Below are positions 1-6,124 of a stretch of 6,580 nucleotides of DNA, piece after piece. The stretch is taken from contig CAUZJA010000160.1 of the NCBI GenBank assembly GCA_963579925.1, positions 1 to 6,580 of the forward strand, given 5' to 3'. This DNA is from UBA1151 sp963579925. GTDB lineage: Bacteria > Chloroflexota > Dehalococcoidia > Lucifugimonadales > Lucifugimonadaceae. Both the position numbers and the translations under genes were made by a program. Position 1 is the stretch's first letter; every line of letters begins with the position of its first letter. The notes under the pieces are model-generated. The model had not been told where the DNA came from and did no database searches. It saw only the letters and a program-made list of their open reading frames with translations.

Positions 1-1577
1 TGAGTGGCCGTGCGCAGCTCTTCGCCGAATGCGTCGACCGAATCCACCTGCACGCCTTTGAGGCCGTAGGCTGCGGCAAGCGCCATGAAATCTGGATTCG
101 TGAGTTCTGTACCGATGTGTCGACCACCCTGCAACTTGTCCTGGTAATCGTAGAGCGCACCCCATGCATCATCGTTGAAGACCAACTGGACGATTCCAAG
201 ATCGTACTGCGCCGCGGTACCAAGCTCCTGCATGTTGAACTGGAATCCACCATCGCCGTGAATCGATACCACTGGAGCATCGGGATTTCCCGCTTTCGCT
301 CCCAATGCTGCGGGAAACGCCATCCCAATGGAGCTCCATGCATGAACGTTCACAAACCTGCGCGGGCCGGTTGCTTCGAGGCCACGAACGCCCCAGTAGG
401 CCGCGATTGCGGCATCAGCCGTGACAATAGTCTCATCCGGCATCGCCTCACGCATTACGTCAAATGCCCGCTGCTGATTTGGGCCTGATTCGACGAGCTG
501 TGTGCGTTGAGCGGCTTTACCTTCAGCGGCAATGGCCACCGCATCTGCGTTCGGCTGTTTACCAAGCTCTTTCAGGGCATCGGTAAGCGCTGAAAGTCCG
601 AGGGCTGCATCGCCCTGCAATCTGACCGACACGGGGAAATTCTTGTCGAATACTGCCTCGTCGATATCGAGGTGGACCATCTTCTCAGGTAGCTTCATTC
701 CAGCACCGCTGGTAATGGTGTGAGCGAGTCTTGAGCCGACAACGAGCACCGCGTCTGAGGCCTCGAGCACCTGCCAGATCGGATTCTCACCGTAGACGCG
801 TCCGCCGCGCACGCAACCCATGGCAAGAGGATGCCGGTCGGAGATCGCTCCTTTGCCGCCGTACGACGTTGTAACCGGTGCGCCCAGCGCCTGAGCCAGT
901 TCGATCAACTCCACCTCAGCGCAGCCCATCACAGCGCCACCACCAGCGAGGATCACCGGCCGCTCTGCCGTTGCGAGCAGTTTGGCTGCCTGTGCGATCG
1001 CATCCGCATCCGGTGTGGGTCGAGTTTTTGTCGACGGCGAAAGTATCTCCACGTCGTCCGACTTACCGAGAGCGGTGGTGGCGATCTCAACATCCACCGG
1101 TCGCGGTCGTTCGGAGTTCATGTGCTCGAACGCCTCGTAGATTGCACCTGAGACGCCCTCAGGCTGCGGCACAAAGGTGTTCCATGCAGTGACGGACTCA
1201 AACATCTTGAGTTGGTTCTTTGGTTCGTGAATATCGCCGCGGCCAGAGTTCCTGAACTCGGAATCGACATCGGTCGTGATGTGGAGAATAGGTACGGATG
1301 CTGCATGCGCCTCGCCCAGCGCGCCAAGGGTGTTGCCAGCACCGGGGCCAGTGGAGCTCAGGATTACGCCGGGTTTGCCGGTGACCTGGGCGTAGCCGTA
1401 TGCCATGTACGTGGCGGCCGACTCATGGCGGGTGCCGATGAACCGGATCTTGTTCTGTCGCTCCCTGAGAGCGTCGAACATATCCAGCGTGTGCACGGAG
1501 ATCACCCCGAAAATGGTGTCAACGCCGTGTGCGATTAAAGACTCGACTGCCGCTTGGCCACCAGTCATCACTGCCAT
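1..1577 (-). CDS. Thiamine-diphosphate-dependent enzyme, acetolactate synthase-like (C-terminus cut off by window edge)
   Basis: Translating the minus strand from ATG at 1577 gives 525 uninterrupted codons running off the left edge. The family is usually about 540-570 residues, so only a short C-terminal piece should be missing. The three-domain layout of the ALS/POX/benzoylformate decarboxylase superfamily is visible. An N-terminal pyrimidine-binding domain (about 1-165) has the activating Glu52 in a RHES context, followed by GYAQVTGKPGV and STGPGAGN. A central domain (about 185-335) includes PVILAGGG. The C-terminal diphosphate-binding domain has GDGG at 441-444 and VFNDDAWG at 466-473. The usual NN of the metal motif is ND here (Asn468-Asp469). 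The central domain lacks the GARFDDR stretch I expect in biosynthetic acetolactate synthase, so FAD binding and true IlvB function are doubtful. An AGGAAG site (1588-1593) lies 10 bases before the ATG. The gene follows the pyruvate dehydrogenase E2 gene on the same strand, beyond a hairpin. A 2-oxoacid decarboxylase or carboligase is likely; the substrate is unknown. Confidence 0.9.
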   Translation of the reverse strand, partial: MAVMTGGQAAVESLIAHGVDTIFGVISVHTLDMFDALRERQNKIRFIGTRHESAATYMAYGYAQVTGKPGVILSSTGPGAGNTLGALGEAHAASVPILHITTDVDSEFRNSGRGDIHEPKNQLKMFESVTAWNTFVPQPEGVSGAIYEAFEHMNSERPRPVDVEIATTALGKSDDVEILSPSTKTRPTPDADAIAQAAKLLATAERPVILAGGGAVMGCAEVELIELAQALGAPVTTSYGGKGAISDRHPLAMGCVRGGRVYGENPIWQVLEASDAVLVVGSRLAHTITSGAGMKLPEKMVHLDIDEAVFDKNFPVSVRLQGDAALGLSALTDALKELGKQPNADAVAIAAEGKAAQRTQLVESGPNQQRAFDVMREAMPDETIVTADAAIAAYWGVRGLEATGPRRFVNVHAWSSIGMAFPAALGAKAGNPDAPVVSIHGDGGFQFNMQELGTAAQYDLGIVQLVFNDDAWGALYDYQDKLQGGRHIGTELTNPDFMALAAAYGLKGVQVDSVDAFGEELRTAT

Positions 1578-1587
1578 TTTGTGCTTG

Positions 1588-1593
1588 CTTCCT
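1588..1593 (-). promoter_or_regulatory. Ribosome binding site of the thiamine-diphosphate enzyme gene
   Basis: Minus strand AGGAAG, preceded by a run of A, with 10 bases before ATG at 1577. It favours this ATG over the in-frame ATG at codon 4, which would be 19 bases away. The run of A just upstream leaves the site unstructured and outside the neighbouring hairpin. Confidence 0.5.
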
Positions 1594-1615
1594 TTTTTAC
1601 GAATGCTGAATCACA

Positions 1616-1646
1616 AAGGCCCGCAGAAACCGTCGCTGCGGGCCTT
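1616..1646 (-). terminator. GC-rich hairpin after the E2 gene, probable intrinsic terminator or attenuator
   Basis: A perfect 11-bp inverted repeat, AAGGCCCGCAG (1616-1626) and CTGCGGGCCTT (1636-1646), encloses a 9-base loop. On the minus strand it begins 18 bases after the E2 stop codon, and the stem ends in CCTT followed by TGTGATT. The U-tract is therefore short and broken, which suggests incomplete termination. The downstream gene starts 38 bases beyond the stem, and I see no clear promoter in that space. Being symmetric, the hairpin would also form in plus-strand RNA, but no plus-strand gene ends here. Confidence 0.7.
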
Positions 1647-1664
1647 GTTTGAGCAAATGTATTG

Positions 1665-2933
1665 CTAGAGAACCATGCTCAGCGGATTCTCAAGGTAACC
1701 CTTGATCTCGTTGATGAACACCGCACCCTCAGCCCCGTCGTTGACTCGATGGTCGACGCTCAGGGTCATCTTCATGATGTTACCGACGGCCAATTCGCCA
1801 TCTTTGACGATTGGCGTAGGCGCAGACGCACCCACGGCCAGGATTCCCGGCTGTGGGGGGAAGATGATCGCTGAGAACTCATCGATTCCGAACATTCCAA
1901 GGTTGGAGACGCTGAACGTTCCGCCGGTCATCTCTTCTTGTGTGAGTCCGCCGGACTTTGCTCTCGCTCCAAGATCTTTGCTGGCGATTGCGATGTCTTT
2001 CAGGCTCTTTGCCTGGCATCCGAGGATTGCCGGAACCATGAGGCCCTGATCAAGGGCGATGGCCACGCCAACGTTGATGTTGGGGTGAGCGACAAGCTTC
2101 TCGTCCGTGTAGGACATGTTCCACTTGGGGTGCTTCTCTATTGAGAGCGCCACGGCCTTGAGGATCATGTCGTTGACGCTGACTCGAACGCCGCTGTCGG
2201 CCAGTGCGTCGTTCATCTGCTTGCGTGCGGCAAGTGCTGCGCTCATCTCAACGCTGACGCTCACCCAGAAGTCGGGCTGGTCCAACTTGCTGCGGACAAC
2301 TGTCCTAGCGATAGCTTTGCGCATACTTGTGAGCGGAATGTCTTCCGTGAGCAGCGCTGGAGCGGGTGCCGCTGCAGCGACTGGCGCTGCGGGCGCAGAT
2401 GCGGCTGCCGGTGTTGCCGCTGCTGGCGCAGGCGATCCACCACCTGCAATTGCAGCTTCAAGGTCAGATTTCACAACGCGACCGCCGGGGCCGGTGCCGG
2501 AAACAGATGCCAGGTCAATACCATTCTCAGCTGCCATCTTCTTTGCAACTGGCGATGCTTTGATGCGACCAGCAGGGGCAGCAGCTGCGGCTACCGGTTC
2601 GGGTGCAGCCTGAGCGGCGACTGGAACTGGCGCTGCAGCCGGTTCAGGAGCAGCCTCAGCAACTGGTGCATCCACGGATGGGATCTCTTCATCGGCATCA
2701 GCGATGATTGCAATCACCTGCCCCACCGGGACCGTGACGCCTTCACCAATGATTACCTGACGGAGAATTCCGTTACCGTAGGCCTCCATCTCGACGACAG
2801 CCTTGTCGGTCTCGACTTCGGCAAGAATATCTCCACGGAAGATCTCATCACCTTCCGTTTTGATCCAACGGGCAATTGCCCCTTCAGTCATATCTGCGCC
2901 CATGGAGGGCATTACAACTTCAGTTACCGCCAA
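1665..2933 (-). CDS. Dihydrolipoamide acetyltransferase, E2 component of pyruvate (2-oxoacid) dehydrogenase complex
   Basis: This is the acyl-transfer core of the complex: a swinging lipoyl arm takes the acetyl group from E1 and passes it to CoA in the cytoplasm. The 422 residues show the classic order. A single lipoyl domain (about 1-80) has the lipoylation site Lys44 in VETDKAVVEME. An Ala/Pro/Glu-rich linker (about 84-122) follows. The E1/E3-binding peripheral domain (about 123-163) contains ASPVAKKMA and GTGPGGRVVKSDL. A second Ala/Pro linker (about 164-195) leads to the catalytic domain (about 197-422), which has SNLGMFG and the active-site DHRVNDG with His395 and Asp399. Length is normal for a one-lipoyl E2. 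The start is TTG, supported by GAGG 7 bases upstream and by the lipoyl domain beginning right there; the only nearby ATG (codon 8) would cut into the first strand. The gene lies 69 bases after E1 beta on the same strand. Pyruvate as substrate is inferred from the E1 subunits; a branched-chain or acetoin complex is the alternative. Confidence 0.95.
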   Translation of the reverse strand: MAVTEVVMPSMGADMTEGAIARWIKTEGDEIFRGDILAEVETDKAVVEMEAYGNGILRQVIIGEGVTVPVGQVIAIIADADEEIPSVDAPVAEAAPEPAAAPVPVAAQAAPEPVAAAAAPAGRIKASPVAKKMAAENGIDLASVSGTGPGGRVVKSDLEAAIAGGGSPAPAAATPAAASAPAAPVAAAAPAPALLTEDIPLTSMRKAIARTVVRSKLDQPDFWVSVSVEMSAALAARKQMNDALADSGVRVSVNDMILKAVALSIEKHPKWNMSYTDEKLVAHPNINVGVAIALDQGLMVPAILGCQAKSLKDIAIASKDLGARAKSGGLTQEEMTGGTFSVSNLGMFGIDEFSAIIFPPQPGILAVGASAPTPIVKDGELAVGNIMKMTLSVDHRVNDGAEGAVFINEIKGYLENPLSMVL

Positions 2934-2940
2934 TGAATTA

Positions 2941-2944
2941 CCTC
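2941..2944 (-). promoter_or_regulatory. Ribosome binding site that decides the TTG start of the E2 gene
   Basis: Minus strand GAGG (in CGAGGTAATTCA) lies 7 bases before TTG at 2933. No ATG or GTG in frame near it would fit, so it supports initiation at TTG. Confidence 0.6.
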
Positions 2945-3002
2945 GTAGCCTGATTGCTCAACTTAGGACTCGATGCCGAGCTATGTTAATCGTTTGGACA
3001 AA

Positions 3003-3980
3003 TTAGATCCCGTAAGCGGTGGACAGAGCTGCCAGTGCCTTGTCTGATGATGGGAGCATCGACTGTTCGAGGCCACGGTTATAGGGATGGGGAACATCCT
3101 CTGAGCCAACCCGTGCGATGGGGCCGTCCAAATAGTCGAACGCGTCTTCCTGAATTTGTGCAGCAATCTCACCCATAATGCCGCCGGTTTTCCAGTTCTC
3201 TTCAATCAGAAGCACGCGATTTGTCTTTTGAACTGACTCAATCACTGTTGGCATATCTAACGGACGGAGTGACCTGAGATCGATAACTTCTGCTGAAATA
3301 TCCCTGGCGGCCAACTTATCGGCCACTTCCATCGCAGTGATCATCGCATGGTGGTAAGAGACGATGGTTACGTCGCTTCCAGGTCGCCTGATGTCAGCTT
3401 TGCCTATCGGAACTGTGAAATGTTCGTCTGGGACCATGCCTTTGCGCTGGTACATGAGAACGTGCTCTACAACGAGCACGGGATCGGGATCAGCCAGGGC
3501 CGATCGCAGCAAGCCCAGCGCATCAGCCGGTGTTGAAGGCGCAACAACTTTCATACCGGGCACCGCAGCGAGCCAGTTTTCGTAGCTTCGTGAGTGCGTC
3601 GCGGCAAGCTGAATACCGCCGCCCGTAGGAGCGCGATAGACGATTGGTACCGATACCTGGCCACCAGACATGTAGCGCAGTGAAGCACCAATGTTGATCA
3701 TCTGGTCGAATGCCAAAAGCGCGAAGTTCAAGTTCATGTACTCAACAATTGGCTTCAAGCCTCCCACCGCAGCACCGATACCAGCGCCAACGAACGCAGC
3801 TTCAGAGATCGGCGTGTCACGAACGCGATTTGGTCCGAACTCATCAAGGAGTCCGGCAGTCACGGAGTAAGCACCACCGTAGGCACCAATGTCCTCACCC
3901 ATGATGAGGACATCTGGATCGCCTTCCAGCGCTTCGTGGTGGCCCATCTGCAGGGCGTCGCGAATATTAATCTCCGGCAT
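3003..3980 (-). CDS. Pyruvate dehydrogenase E1 component, beta subunit
   Basis: With the alpha subunit it forms the alpha2beta2 thiamine-diphosphate enzyme that decarboxylates pyruvate and acetylates the E2 lipoyl group. The 325-residue length is typical. Family signatures are in order: MGEDIGAYGGAY (27-38, with Glu29), DTPISEAAFVGAGIGAA (55-71) with Glu60 in the position of the thiamine-activating Glu, the THSRSYENW stretch with the active-site His near 128, PGMKVVAPSTPADA, and a C-terminal transketolase-like domain containing VIDLRSLRPLD and LIEENWKTGG. The ATG at 3980 lies inside the end of the alpha gene, overlapping it by 14 bases in another frame. No strong Shine-Dalgarno is visible there, so translation is probably coupled to the alpha subunit, which suits a 1:1 complex. 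The sequence resembles pyruvate more than branched-chain E1 beta, but that is a judgement from motifs only. Confidence 0.95.
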   Translation of the reverse strand: MPEINIRDALQMGHHEALEGDPDVLIMGEDIGAYGGAYSVTAGLLDEFGPNRVRDTPISEAAFVGAGIGAAVGGLKPIVEYMNLNFALLAFDQMINIGASLRYMSGGQVSVPIVYRAPTGGGIQLAATHSRSYENWLAAVPGMKVVAPSTPADALGLLRSALADPDPVLVVEHVLMYQRKGMVPDEHFTVPIGKADIRRPGSDVTIVSYHHAMITAMEVADKLAARDISAEVIDLRSLRPLDMPTVIESVQKTNRVLLIEENWKTGGIMGEIAAQIQEDAFDYLDGPIARVGSEDVPHPYNRGLEQSMLPSSDKALAALSTAYGI

Positions 3981-4953
3981 AGACGTCCGTGTATAGCTCG
4001 TCGCCAGTCGGCTCCGGGCTATCCTGCGCGAACTTCACGGCTTCGCGAACGACTTCATCTTGAGATTTCCGTATTTCAAGAAGCTCTTGCTCAGTCGTGA
4101 GGTCTTGCTTCAGTAGTTGATCGCTAAGAACCGAAAGTGGATCTCTCTTGCGCCACTCCTGCTCTTCTTCGCGTGAGCGGTACTTCACAGGGTCAGACAG
4201 AGAGTGCCCGTGGAATCGGAACGTTTTTGCTTCAATGTATGCGGGGCCTGCGCCTGAGCGTGCGTTCTCAACTGCGGCCGTGGTGGCCTCACGGACCGCC
4301 AGCACATCCATGCCGTCGACGACAGTGCAGTCGATGCCATACGGCGCTCCCGCCATATCGAAATCACCGCCCTTGGCGTGAACTCTATCCACTGCGGTTC
4401 CCATGCCGTACAAGTTGTTCTCAAGGAAAAATATCATCGGGAGCTTCCAGACCGACGCCAGATTCAACGTCTCGTGGAACTCTCCCTCGTTCATGGAGCC
4501 GTCTCCCATGAAACAGAGGGCCACACCGCCAGTGTCTTTGTACTGCGCAGCCATCGCAAGTCCTGCGGCCAAAGGCAGATGACCACCGACGATCGCGTGA
4601 CCGCCGTAGAAGTTTCGGGAAGCCTGGAATAGGTGCATTGAGCCGCCTTTCCCTTTGCTGGAACCGGTCGCCTTGCCGAAGAGTTCGGCCATCGCGACTT
4701 TGGGATCCATGCCTCGTGCCAGTGCGTGACCGTGATCGCGGTAGTGGGTGACTACAGAGTCTCGGTCTTCGAGAGTAGAAATAGCCCCCACGGCGATTGC
4801 TTCCTCACCTGAATACAGGTGCAAGAAGCCACGAATAAGGCCGCGGGTATACATCTCCCCCGAGCGTTCCTCAAACTCACGGATGAGGTACATCTGCTGA
4901 TACAGATTTAGTAGCTCGGTCTTGGACGAGGTATCGACTGCTTCAGCCTGCAT
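3967..4953 (-). CDS. pdhA: Pyruvate dehydrogenase E1 component, alpha subunit
   Basis: This is the thiamine-diphosphate-binding subunit of the heterotetrameric E1. It has 328 residues, normal for bacterial forms without a targeting peptide. The thiamine/Mg motif runs from GDGSMNEGEF (150-159) to ENN (178-180). Other marks are RDHGHALARG (72-81), GKGGSMHLF (101-109), NLYGMGTAVDR (180-190), VDGMDVLAVREAT (212-224) and the active-site loop FHGHSLSDP (247-255). The last three closely match the human PDHA1 pattern, so pyruvate is the likeliest substrate; acetoin dehydrogenase is less likely. Ser251 aligns with human phosphorylation site 1, while the site 2 serine has no counterpart. ATG at 4953 is preceded by GGAG with a 5-base spacer. 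It is the first gene of the cluster, 134 bases after folD, with its own candidate promoter in that gap. The symbol is given by function; no E3 gene is in view. Confidence 0.93.
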   Translation of the reverse strand: MQAEAVDTSSKTELLNLYQQMYLIREFEERSGEMYTRGLIRGFLHLYSGEEAIAVGAISTLEDRDSVVTHYRDHGHALARGMDPKVAMAELFGKATGSSKGKGGSMHLFQASRNFYGGHAIVGGHLPLAAGLAMAAQYKDTGGVALCFMGDGSMNEGEFHETLNLASVWKLPMIFFLENNLYGMGTAVDRVHAKGGDFDMAGAPYGIDCTVVDGMDVLAVREATTAAVENARSGAGPAYIEAKTFRFHGHSLSDPVKYRSREEEQEWRKRDPLSVLSDQLLKQDLTTEQELLEIRKSQDEVVREAVKFAQDSPEPTGDELYTDVYAGD

Positions 4954-4958
4954 TCATT

Positions 4959-4962
4959 CTCC
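4959..4962 (-). promoter_or_regulatory. Ribosome binding site of the E1 alpha gene
   Basis: Minus strand GGAG (in GTGGAGAATGA) with 5 bases before ATG at 4953. A second ATG four bases upstream is out of frame and sits too close to the site. Confidence 0.55.
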
Positions 4963-4998
4963 ACGTGTCGTGCCATGATCTGCGGCGCCGGTTATCCA

Positions 4999-5022
4999 GC
5001 CGACTATCTAGGTAGATTCGGC
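4999..5022. repeat. Interrupted inverted repeat in the E1 alpha leader, possible operator or RNA hairpin
   Basis: Outer arms GCCGA (4999-5003) and TCGGC (5018-5022) are perfect complements. Inside them CTATCTAGGTAG (5004-5015) is a near-palindrome with a single G-T wobble pair; two bases (5016-5017) are bulged. It lies between the candidate promoter and the start codon, about 25-45 bases past the predicted transcription start. It could be a repressor site sensing 2-oxoacid or acetyl-CoA status, or a weak leader hairpin. Short repeats of this size also occur by chance. Confidence 0.25.
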
Positions 5023-5051
5023 AAGAGATAAAACGATGCGGCAAGCAATAG

Positions 5052-5081
5052 ATTATACCGGCCTACCCACGCGTAATTCAC
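5052..5081 (-). promoter_or_regulatory. Candidate sigma-70-type promoter for the pyruvate dehydrogenase cluster
   Basis: The minus strand carries a perfect -10 box TATAAT (5057-5052). The best -35 candidate is GTGAAT (5081-5076) with an 18-base spacer, matching the consensus at three of six positions. It falls just after the folD stop codon and would start RNA near 5045, leaving a leader of about 90 bases before E1 alpha. The position makes sense for independent transcription of the E1 alpha-E1 beta-E2 genes. The -35 is weak, so an activator may be needed. Confidence 0.45.
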
Positions 5082-5087
5082 CGGGAG

Positions 5088-6011
5088 CTATCTTGGGGCC
5101 ACTGATCGGTTCGCTGCCTTGAGGCTATTCTGAAGCAACATTGCGATGGTGAGAGGACCAACACCACCGGGAACCGGAGTAATAGCAGACGCAACCTCAG
5201 AGGCCTCAGCGAACGCCACGTCTCCAGAGAGGCGGTAGCCTCGTTTTCGTGATGGGTCATCTACTCGGGAGGTACCAGCGTCGACGACTACGGCCCCGGG
5301 CTTGATCATGTCACCGGTGATCACCTCGGCAACGCCCATTGCCGCTACAAGCACATCGGCTTCCCGGGTGATGTCGGAGAGGTTCCGAGTTCCCGTGTGG
5401 CACAGCGTGACCGTTGCGTTTGCGCCTGGGCCGCGCTGGGATAACAGGACTGACAGTGGACGACCAACCAGCGACCCGCGCCCACAAATGACTACGTGAG
5501 CGCCGTTGAGTTCCACTTCCTCTTCGATAAGGATCCGTTGGATCCCAAGTGGCGTCGCAGGAACAAATCCCGGTGATCCAGCGAGTAAAAGGCCGAGATT
5601 CGTTGGATGTAGCCCATCCACGTCCTTGAAAGGCGAAATAGCGGATGTGATCAGATCGCTGTCGATGTGATGTGGCAACGGAAGTTGCACCAAAATCCCG
5701 TGAACTGCGCCATCTGCGTTCAAATGATTCACAATCGCCAGTACTTCAGACTCGGGAGTCGAAGCAGGAAGGTGCTTCACCTGACCATTGAACCCAGCCT
5801 CACGACTCGCTTTCTCTTTGCCGCGCACGTAAACGGCAGAAGGCGCATCATCGCCAACAAGTACAACGGTGAGTCCCGGTGAAAAGCCGTGTTCACCTAC
5901 AAAGTCGCCAACACCGCTGGCAACCTCGTTGCGAACTTTCTCTGCTATAGCTTTTCCGTCGATGATTCGGGCTGTGATTTCGGGCCTCCGACACAGGTAG
6001 GATCCACGCAA
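5088..6011 (-). CDS. folD: Bifunctional methylenetetrahydrofolate dehydrogenase / methenyltetrahydrofolate cyclohydrolase
   Basis: Interconverts 5,10-methylene-, 5,10-methenyl- and 10-formyl-tetrahydrofolate with NADP, feeding purine and formyl-Met-tRNA synthesis in the cytoplasm. Numbering from the TTG at 6011: ARIIDGKAIA (14-23), the catalytic YVRGK with Tyr61 and Lys65, VQLPLP (108-113), FKDVDGLHPTN (128-138), the Rossmann part with VVICGRGSLVGRP (173-185), and ITPVPGGVGPLTIAML near the C-terminus. PATPLG stands where PCTPxG is usual. The stated span begins at the only standard start codon, TTG 6011, which has no Shine-Dalgarno and adds 11 residues unlike the family. A CGGAGG site lies 6 bases before ATC at 5978, exactly where other FolD proteins have their Met, so the true protein probably starts there (296 residues, close to the usual 280-300). 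The gene diverges from acpS and precedes the pyruvate dehydrogenase cluster. Confidence 0.95.
   Translation of the reverse strand: MRGSYLCRRPEITARIIDGKAIAEKVRNEVASGVGDFVGEHGFSPGLTVVLVGDDAPSAVYVRGKEKASREAGFNGQVKHLPASTPESEVLAIVNHLNADGAVHGILVQLPLPHHIDSDLITSAISPFKDVDGLHPTNLGLLLAGSPGFVPATPLGIQRILIEEEVELNGAHVVICGRGSLVGRPLSVLLSQRGPGANATVTLCHTGTRNLSDITREADVLVAAMGVAEVITGDMIKPGAVVVDAGTSRVDDPSRKRGYRLSGDVAFAEASEVASAITPVPGGVGPLTIAMLLQNSLKAANRSVAPR
5985..5990 (-). promoter_or_regulatory. Strong Shine-Dalgarno inside the folD reading frame, pointing to an ATC start
   Basis: Minus strand CGGAGG is followed by the spacer CCCGAA and then ATC (5978-5976), ACA, GCC, CGA, ATC, ATC, GAC. The residues from ATC onward match the normal N-terminus of FolD (x-T-A-R-I-I-D-G-K). 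No ATG, GTG or TTG occurs at a usable distance after this site. Confidence 0.5.
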
Positions 6012-6023
6012 TTTCGATATTTG

Positions 6024-6104
6024 ATCGTAGCATGGCGGCAGGGGTAAATCGCGGGATAATTCAACGTATCTTGTGCCCTCAGCGATAATGTAGGGATCTA
6101 CGAT
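6024..6104. promoter_or_regulatory. Divergent promoter region between folD and acpS
   Basis: For folD, the minus strand has TGC followed by TACGAT (6029-6024), an extended -10 element with four of six consensus bases; RNA would start near 6017. For acpS, the plus strand has GATAAT (6084-6089) with only weak -35 matches. The heptamer ATCGTAG (6024-6030) recurs inverted as CTACGAT (6098-6104), so each direction carries the same TACGAT core. The region is short and AT-richer than the genes around it. None of these boxes is strong alone. Confidence 0.3.
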
Positions 6105-6124
6105 TTCCAGCAGTGGCAGAGCAG

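Noticed and set aside
117..488. Plus-strand open frame of 123 codons
   Set aside because: It lies opposite a continuous minus-strand thiamine-enzyme frame with clear motifs; no recognisable protein features or ribosome binding site.
831..1192. Two overlapping plus-strand frames rich in Arg, Cys and His
   Set aside because: Antisense shadows of the thiamine enzyme; biased composition typical of the wrong frame.
2116..2613. Plus-strand open frame of 165 codons, Ala-rich
   Set aside because: It is antisense to the Ala/Pro linkers and the start of the catalytic domain of E2. The low-complexity GC-rich linker explains the absence of stops, and the translation matches no family I know.
2972..2983. 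Small hairpin CTCG-ATGC-CGAG between E1 beta and E2
   Set aside because: Only four base pairs and no following U-run; too weak for a terminator, so E1 beta and E2 are treated as one transcript.
4137..4511. Plus-strand open frame of 124 codons
   Set aside because: Antisense to the most conserved part of E1 alpha, including its thiamine-binding motif.
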